Origin: Thraustochytrium sp. TN22
Lineage: Eukaryota > Sar > Bigyra > Thraustochytrida > Thraustochytriidae
DNA length: 64,000 nucleotides
Direction of reading: 5' to 3'
Assembly: GCA_013306675.1 (NCBI GenBank)
Contig: JABLUY010000025.1
Coordinates: 1 to 64,000, forward strand
Position numbers and translations under genes: made by a program. The notes under the pieces were generated by a model. It saw only the letters and a list, made by a program, of their open reading frames with translations. It was not told where the DNA came from and did not search any database. Positions 59,716 through 64,000 of the stretch are shown here, one piece after another; position 1 is the stretch's first letter; each line of letters starts with the position of its first letter.

Positions 59716-61542
59716 ATGGCGGACGCGGAGGGCGGCGGCGCGGGGGCCACAACCACGGGCCTCGGCGGCGGCGAGGCGCTCGCGCAGGAGCAGCTGGGCG
59801 CGCGGCCGGCGCAGGCGCCGGAGCAGGCAGCGCAGGCGGAGTCGCCGTCGCCGCCGTCGCCGCCGCCGCCGCCGCCGCAGGAGGAGGTGGAGGCGGAGGC
59901 GTTGGCGCCGGAGGAACAGCCGCAGTTGCAGGAGGTGAACGAGCATGAGCACCAGCAGGATGGCGTGGCGAGGGAGGACGTGCAGATGGATGTGGAGCCG
60001 GAGGGGCAAGAGCACCGCGATCACGTTAGCCAGGAATCGCACGGTCACCTGCAGCAGGAGCAACAGCAGGAGCAGCAGCAACAGCAGCAGCAGCAAGCGC
60101 AGCAGCAACAGCAGCAGCAGCCTCCGCCGCCGCCGCCACCACCACCTCCCCCAATGCATGAGCAGGACTCGCACGGGATGGCGATGCGGCAGGACAGCAT
60201 GGACAGGGACGAGGATGACGAGGGCAATGAAGACAGCGAGCGGGTGCAAGAGGACCAGGACGATGACATGAGCGCGCAGGCCGGCGGGGCGCCGGGCGGG
60301 CTGGCGACGGCCCGCATGCCGCGGCTCAAGAAGAGGTGTCTGTGCGACAGGGACGTGTGCAAGGTGCTGACGAGCGTATTCTCGCAGCTCGGCGACATTC
60401 GCGGCGGCTTCGTGGAGCTGCCGTCGCGCGACGCCAAAAACCAGCGTGACCTGAACGAGTTTTCGCGTGCGCGCTGGCTCGCCACACTCGGGCTTACCGA
60501 GGAGCAGCTGACCCGAGGCAAAGACAAGCGCCTGAGCAAGGCGCACTTTGCGAGCTCGCGGTTCGAAGGCAAACGCCTGGTGCGCTGGAAGCCCGCCACG
60601 AACATGACGCCGCCTGCCAACCTCTTCTCGAAAGACCTCAAGGACTTTGAGATCACTGTCCCGGATATTACCGAGGCCGACATGCGCGGCATGCTGGATC
60701 AATACATCATGGAGCGCGTTACTTTGCCCGGGCCTGACGGCCTCGGCGTCTCTGTTGTGGCGGGTGACATCCCATCCGAGCACCTCCACCATCACGTCAC
60801 CGAGGGCGGCGTACCGGACATGGCGGTAGGGGGTGCGCCTCCTCCCCCCCCTCCTCCGCCGCCGCCGCCGCCGCTGCCGCCGCATCCCCCCTTGGCTGCC
60901 ATGGGCAGCGTTCCCTCGGTCCTCAATGGCGGGCGCGTGGGCCAAGACGAGGATGAGAACCCGCATCCCCACGACGACACGGACCTGCATCCGGCGCCAG
61001 GGCCAGACGCTGGACAGGGCCAGCCTGAGCCTGGCATGGCCCCGCCGCCACCACCGAATGCACAGGGTCAGACGCAGACGCAGCAGCATCAGCAGCAGCA
61101 GCAACAACAGCAGCAACAAGCCGACCCATCGGTGCAGCAGAGTGGGCTCGGGTCCATTGTCAAGTCGCAGTACTCTGTGATGGCTTCGGCGCTGAACCGG
61201 CGGCACGGAGGGCCGACGACAATTCAGCTGCTCGACGTGGGCCAAGGCGCCATCAAGGAGCTGCACGCTGCGCGGCGCGCCATTCAAGAGCTCGAGCGCG
61301 AGAACAAACAGCTCAAGGCGGACGTACAGCGCCTCAAGAACGCACTGGACGACCGCATCGAAGCCGGTGAGCGCATCGGCAAGACGCTGCGCCGCGAGAT
61401 CTCCGTGCTCAAGTCCAAGAACGAGGCGCTTTCGAGCCGCGCCGACAAGGACCGCGACCGCCTCGACCGCTACAAGCGCCGCCTCGACGACCTCAACGTC
61501 GCCGACACCGCCTCGGCGGCGCGCAAGCGGCGCATCTTCTGA
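59716..61542 (+). CDS. Poly-Q/poly-P protein with degenerate THAP-like region and C-terminal coiled coil
   Basis: 608 residues. Residues 1 to about 200 are low-complexity (poly-P, acidic, poly-Q near 112-135, poly-P). Residues about 203-300 form the only conserved-looking block: KKRCLCDRDVC (C208, C210, C215), RARWLATLGL, then RLSKAHFASSRFEGKRL and PPANLF. The order C..C, W, (C)xxHF, basic, P recalls a THAP zinc finger, but the third cysteine position holds Ser274, so zinc binding is doubtful. A second poly-P lies at about 375-395 and a poly-Q near 455. Residues about 505-600 are a leucine-zipper-like coiled coil (AIQELERENKQLKADVQRLK). A DNA-associated nuclear protein is a reasonable but unproven reading. 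Confidence 0.72.
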   Translation: MADAEGGGAGATTTGLGGGEALAQEQLGARPAQAPEQAAQAESPSPPSPPPPPPQEEVEAEALAPEEQPQLQEVNEHEHQQDGVAREDVQMDVEPEGQEHRDHVSQESHGHLQQEQQQEQQQQQQQQAQQQQQQQPPPPPPPPPPPMHEQDSHGMAMRQDSMDRDEDDEGNEDSERVQEDQDDDMSAQAGGAPGGLATARMPRLKKRCLCDRDVCKVLTSVFSQLGDIRGGFVELPSRDAKNQRDLNEFSRARWLATLGLTEEQLTRGKDKRLSKAHFASSRFEGKRLVRWKPATNMTPPANLFSKDLKDFEITVPDITEADMRGMLDQYIMERVTLPGPDGLGVSVVAGDIPSEHLHHHVTEGGVPDMAVGGAPPPPPPPPPPPPLPPHPPLAAMGSVPSVLNGGRVGQDEDENPHPHDDTDLHPAPGPDAGQGQPEPGMAPPPPPNAQGQTQTQQHQQQQQQQQQQADPSVQQSGLGSIVKSQYSVMASALNRRHGGPTTIQLLDVGQGAIKELHAARRAIQELERENKQLKADVQRLKNALDDRIEAGERIGKTLRREISVLKSKNEALSSRADKDRDRLDRYKRRLDDLNVADTASAARKRRIF

Positions 61543-62683
61543 TCTCCTGTACTTCTCCCCGGCTTCTGAGCTACGACCTAGCCCTCCGAGTGAGCCCCGC
61601 TGCGATCTCTTCTCCCGCGCCAAGACACCTCTTCCCGACCGCTCCAGCCAGCATCCCACCGTTGCTGCCGACCTCGCCCCGCCTCCCTCTTCCAGCCTCC
61701 CGCCACGCTCCATCTTCTCTCCCCTTGGGCCCGAGGCCAGGCCGAGCCGGGCCCCGGTCCTCCTTTGTTCTAAAGTAAACAAGTCCTCCTCCTTCTTCTC
61801 TTCCTCGTCCTTCACTCCTCTTTTCCACAAACTTCGCTCCAACCGTCGAAATTAACGACGGCATGTTATTTTTCGAGCCGTGCGCCGCGCCGCGCAGCGC
61901 CGTGCCGCGCCGCGCCCCCGCGCCGCCGCCGCTGCCGCTGGAGCGATGCAGGTTTGGTTTGCGGGATCCGCCGTCGTTAGGCTGTTCATCACGACCCAAA
62001 GGATTCGTCTTCTCCAATTTTTTTCCCTCTCATGTCTGAGTCATGTCATGTCATGTCATGTCATGTCATGTGCTCAGCTCGAAATGTGCCGCCATCCAGC
62101 CGGCCGGCTCGGGGCTCTCTGCGCGCCGTCGCTGTTTGCGCGGTCTGTTTTGCCTCAACCCTCCCTCTCTCGCGCAGTCAGTCTCAGCAGACGCTCCGGC
62201 CCGCGCTCCTGCCACGCCAACCAAGCGTGCGCGCGAGGGCAAAAGCGGGCGCGGCCCCTCCTCCTCCTCTTCCTCGCCCTGACGTGCACTGATTGATTCT
62301 GCAGGGCTCGGCGGCGCCGCGGCCAACGGCTAGCGGGCCGGGTCCGGTGGCACGCGGGCGCGGGCGGCGAGGCGCGGCGAGGCGGCGAGCGCCGGTGCGG
62401 AGCGCGGCGGACCGGGCGGCGTCCGGCGGCGCGCCGCAGAGAGCGCGAGCGGGGCGGCGGCGGCGGCGGCGAGCAGCAGGTCCCGGTCCAGGTCCAAGCG
62501 CGCGCGCGGCAGAGCGGCGCGCGGCGCTGGCGCGGCGGCGAGAAGCGCGGCGCGGCGCGGCGCGGCGGCGGGAGGGCGGCGCGGCGGCAGCAGCGGCGCG
62601 GCGAGCAGCGGCGAGGCGCGGCGCGGGCGCGGCGCGGGCGCGGCGCGGGCGCGGCGGCGGTTGCGGCGCGCGGCGGCGGCGGC
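61543..62683. other. Spacer and leader upstream of MNS1
   Basis: 1.14 kb. A pyrimidine-rich 3' flank of the previous gene, then (CATGT)n (about 62042-62073), then a probable intron end (CACTGATTGATTCTGCAG, to about 62304) that may close a 5'-UTR intron of MNS1. A long GGC/GCG-rich leader (about 62340-62680) follows. No other gene seen. Confidence 0.5.
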
Positions 62684-64000
62684 ATGGGGGACCGCTCGTA
62701 CCAGCGGCGCATGGTGGCGCAGCGCGAGGCGGAGGCTCGGCGCGAGGGCCTGTGCCGCGTGCTGTCGGAGGACTCGCGCGTGCAGGAGGTGAACAGGTGG
62801 CAGCAGAAGGCGGACGGGCAGCGGTACAGGTACAAGGTGGAGCAGCTGGAGGAGGAGCGGCGGCGCGAGGAGGAACTGCGGCGCGCGGAGGTGGAGGCGC
62901 GCGTGCGCGAGCGCGAGAGCGCGCAGGAGGGCGCGCTCGCGGAGCAGCTGCGCAAGAAGCGGCAGGAGGACAATGCGGACGCCAAGCGCGTGGAGCTCAT
63001 CATCCAGAGCGACCCGCGGCTGCGCGACCTGCAGCGCAAGCTGAAGCTCGCGTACGTGACCAAGGAGCGCACGGAGCAGCTGAAAGAAAAGGCGGAGTTC
63101 GAGTACAAGGCCAAGGTGGAGGAGGTTGAGATGGACCGTGCGATGATGGATGCCATGCGCGAGCAGGAGGAGCGGCGCGCGCGCGAGGAGGCGAGCAGGC
63201 AGGAGTGGATCCAAAAGTCCAAGGACGACCTGCTGCGGCAGATGCAGGAGCGCAAGCAGATGCACCGCGCGCAGGCCACCGAGGAGTACGAGGAGGACAG
63301 GCGCAACGTGGAGGCTGTGATCGAGCAGATCATGCGCGAGGAGCACGCTGCCATGGAGGAGAAGCGCCGCCAGCAGGAGGAGACGCGCGAGCTCCTGCAA
63401 AAGTACCAGGTCCAGTACGAGCAGGAGAAGGCCGCGCGTCTGCGCGAGGAGCAGGAGCACGAGCGCCGTATTCAGGAGTACCGCGCCGCCGTGCACCAGC
63501 GCGCCGAGGCCGAGGCTGCCAAGAAGGAGGAGGAGGCGCAGCGCCAGGAGAAGATTTACCGCGAGATGCTGGCGCAGCAGGAGAAGCTGCGCGCCGCCGA
63601 GGAGGAGCTCCTCGACATTCGCGAGACGCTCTCGCTCGAGGAGGTGGAGCAGCGCGAGCGCGTGCGCGAGGCCGCGCGCCAGGAGCGCATCCGCCAGATG
63701 AAGCAGGAGATGATCGCGGCCAACGAGGCGCAAAAGCGCTACAAGTCCGCCATTCAGCAGCAGGAGGCGCTCGAGGAGCTCGAGTTGCGCCAGAGGATGC
63801 TGGACCAGTACGAGCGCGAGGCGGAGCGGGAGCGCGAGGCGGCGCGTCGCCAGGCCGACCAGATGCGTGCGCATCGGGACGCTATCGAGCAGCAGCGCAA
63901 GGACCGCCTCGAGCTTTACTACCGCGCTCAGGAGCAGGAGAAGGAGGAAGCTGCACGTCAGCAGCTTGAGGATGACTTTCGCGAGCGCGTCGTGCGTGAG
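62684..64000 (+). CDS. MNS1: MNS1, axonemal microtubule inner protein (5' part, cut by window end)
   Basis: 439 codons are open to the window edge; vertebrate MNS1 has about 495 residues, so most of the gene is here. The whole protein is charged coiled coil. Family landmarks align by eye with animal MNS1: LRDLQRKLKLAYVTKERTEQ (human LRELEKKLKAAYMNKERAAQ), NVEAVIEQIMREE, the RIQEYRAAVHQRAEAE region, and RQERIRQMKQEMIAANEAQK. MNS1 lies inside doublet microtubules of motile cilia and flagella, so the organism should build a flagellum. Coiled-coil similarity can mislead, but the order of landmarks supports the call. Start: first ATG after a GGC-rich leader, MGDRSYQRRMVAQREAEARR. Confidence 0.82.
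   Translation, partial: MGDRSYQRRMVAQREAEARREGLCRVLSEDSRVQEVNRWQQKADGQRYRYKVEQLEEERRREEELRRAEVEARVRERESAQEGALAEQLRKKRQEDNADAKRVELIIQSDPRLRDLQRKLKLAYVTKERTEQLKEKAEFEYKAKVEEVEMDRAMMDAMREQEERRAREEASRQEWIQKSKDDLLRQMQERKQMHRAQATEEYEEDRRNVEAVIEQIMREEHAAMEEKRRQQEETRELLQKYQVQYEQEKAARLREEQEHERRIQEYRAAVHQRAEAEAAKKEEEAQRQEKIYREMLAQQEKLRAAEEELLDIRETLSLEEVEQRERVREAARQERIRQMKQEMIAANEAQKRYKSAIQQQEALEELELRQRMLDQYEREAEREREAARRQADQMRAHRDAIEQQRKDRLELYYRAQEQEKEEAARQQLEDDFRERVVRE

Overview
The window reads as nuclear DNA of a GC-rich, intron-poor, single-celled eukaryote. Recognisable genes are eukaryotic: cytosolic isoleucyl-tRNA synthetase, MUS81, SMC6, RAD21-type kleisin, PGAM5, ribosomal protein eS17 and MNS1. 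Two genes carry short GT-AG introns (79 and 91 nt) whose splicing is supported by protein continuity. MNS1 is an axonemal protein, so the organism, or a life stage of it, is flagellated. A GC-rich heterotrophic flagellate such as a bicosoecid stramenopile (Cafeteria-like), or a GC-rich alga, would fit. That placement is inference from composition and gene content only.

Layout. 1-17 kb is a dense housekeeping block: IleRS (+), CMP-Kdo synthetase (-), MUS81 (+), SMC6 (-), RAD21 (+), an amphipathic-helix protein (+) and PGAM5 (-). MUS81, SMC6 and RAD21 are consecutive and all act on chromosome structure or repair. 17.7-28.8 kb holds a tandem pair of pentameric ligand-gated ion channel-like genes on the minus strand. 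The intron of the second gene has been filled by three near-identical 2,292-bp DNA transposon copies and three 41-bp mini-units, expanding it from about 91 nt to 7,118 nt. Every element junction but the last is the tetranucleotide ATAT (the last is ATAG). The transposon encodes a YqaJ/lambda-exonuclease-like PD-(D/E)XK motif and a piggyBac-type cysteine/histidine finger, with no DDE transposase core that I can see.

29-47 kb returns to host genes: eS17 (+), a TPR protein (+), a low-complexity acidic/lysine-rich protein (+), an F-box-like leucine-rich-repeat protein (-), an ankyrin-repeat protein (-) and a DUF2254 membrane protein (-). Long spacers here carry micro- and minisatellites. 48-59 kb is a different landscape: five minus-strand genes of unknown, apparently lineage-specific coiled-coil families in a head-to-tail array. 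They lack the GGC-rich leaders of the housekeeping genes and share a short upstream motif. The window ends with a poly-Q/poly-P nuclear-type protein with a degenerate THAP-like region (+) and the 5' part of MNS1 (+), cut by the window edge.

Two patterns run through the housekeeping genes. (GGC)n tracts lie just 5' of start codons on the coding strand, and third codon positions drift from G-ending to C-ending between the 5' and 3' ends of each gene.
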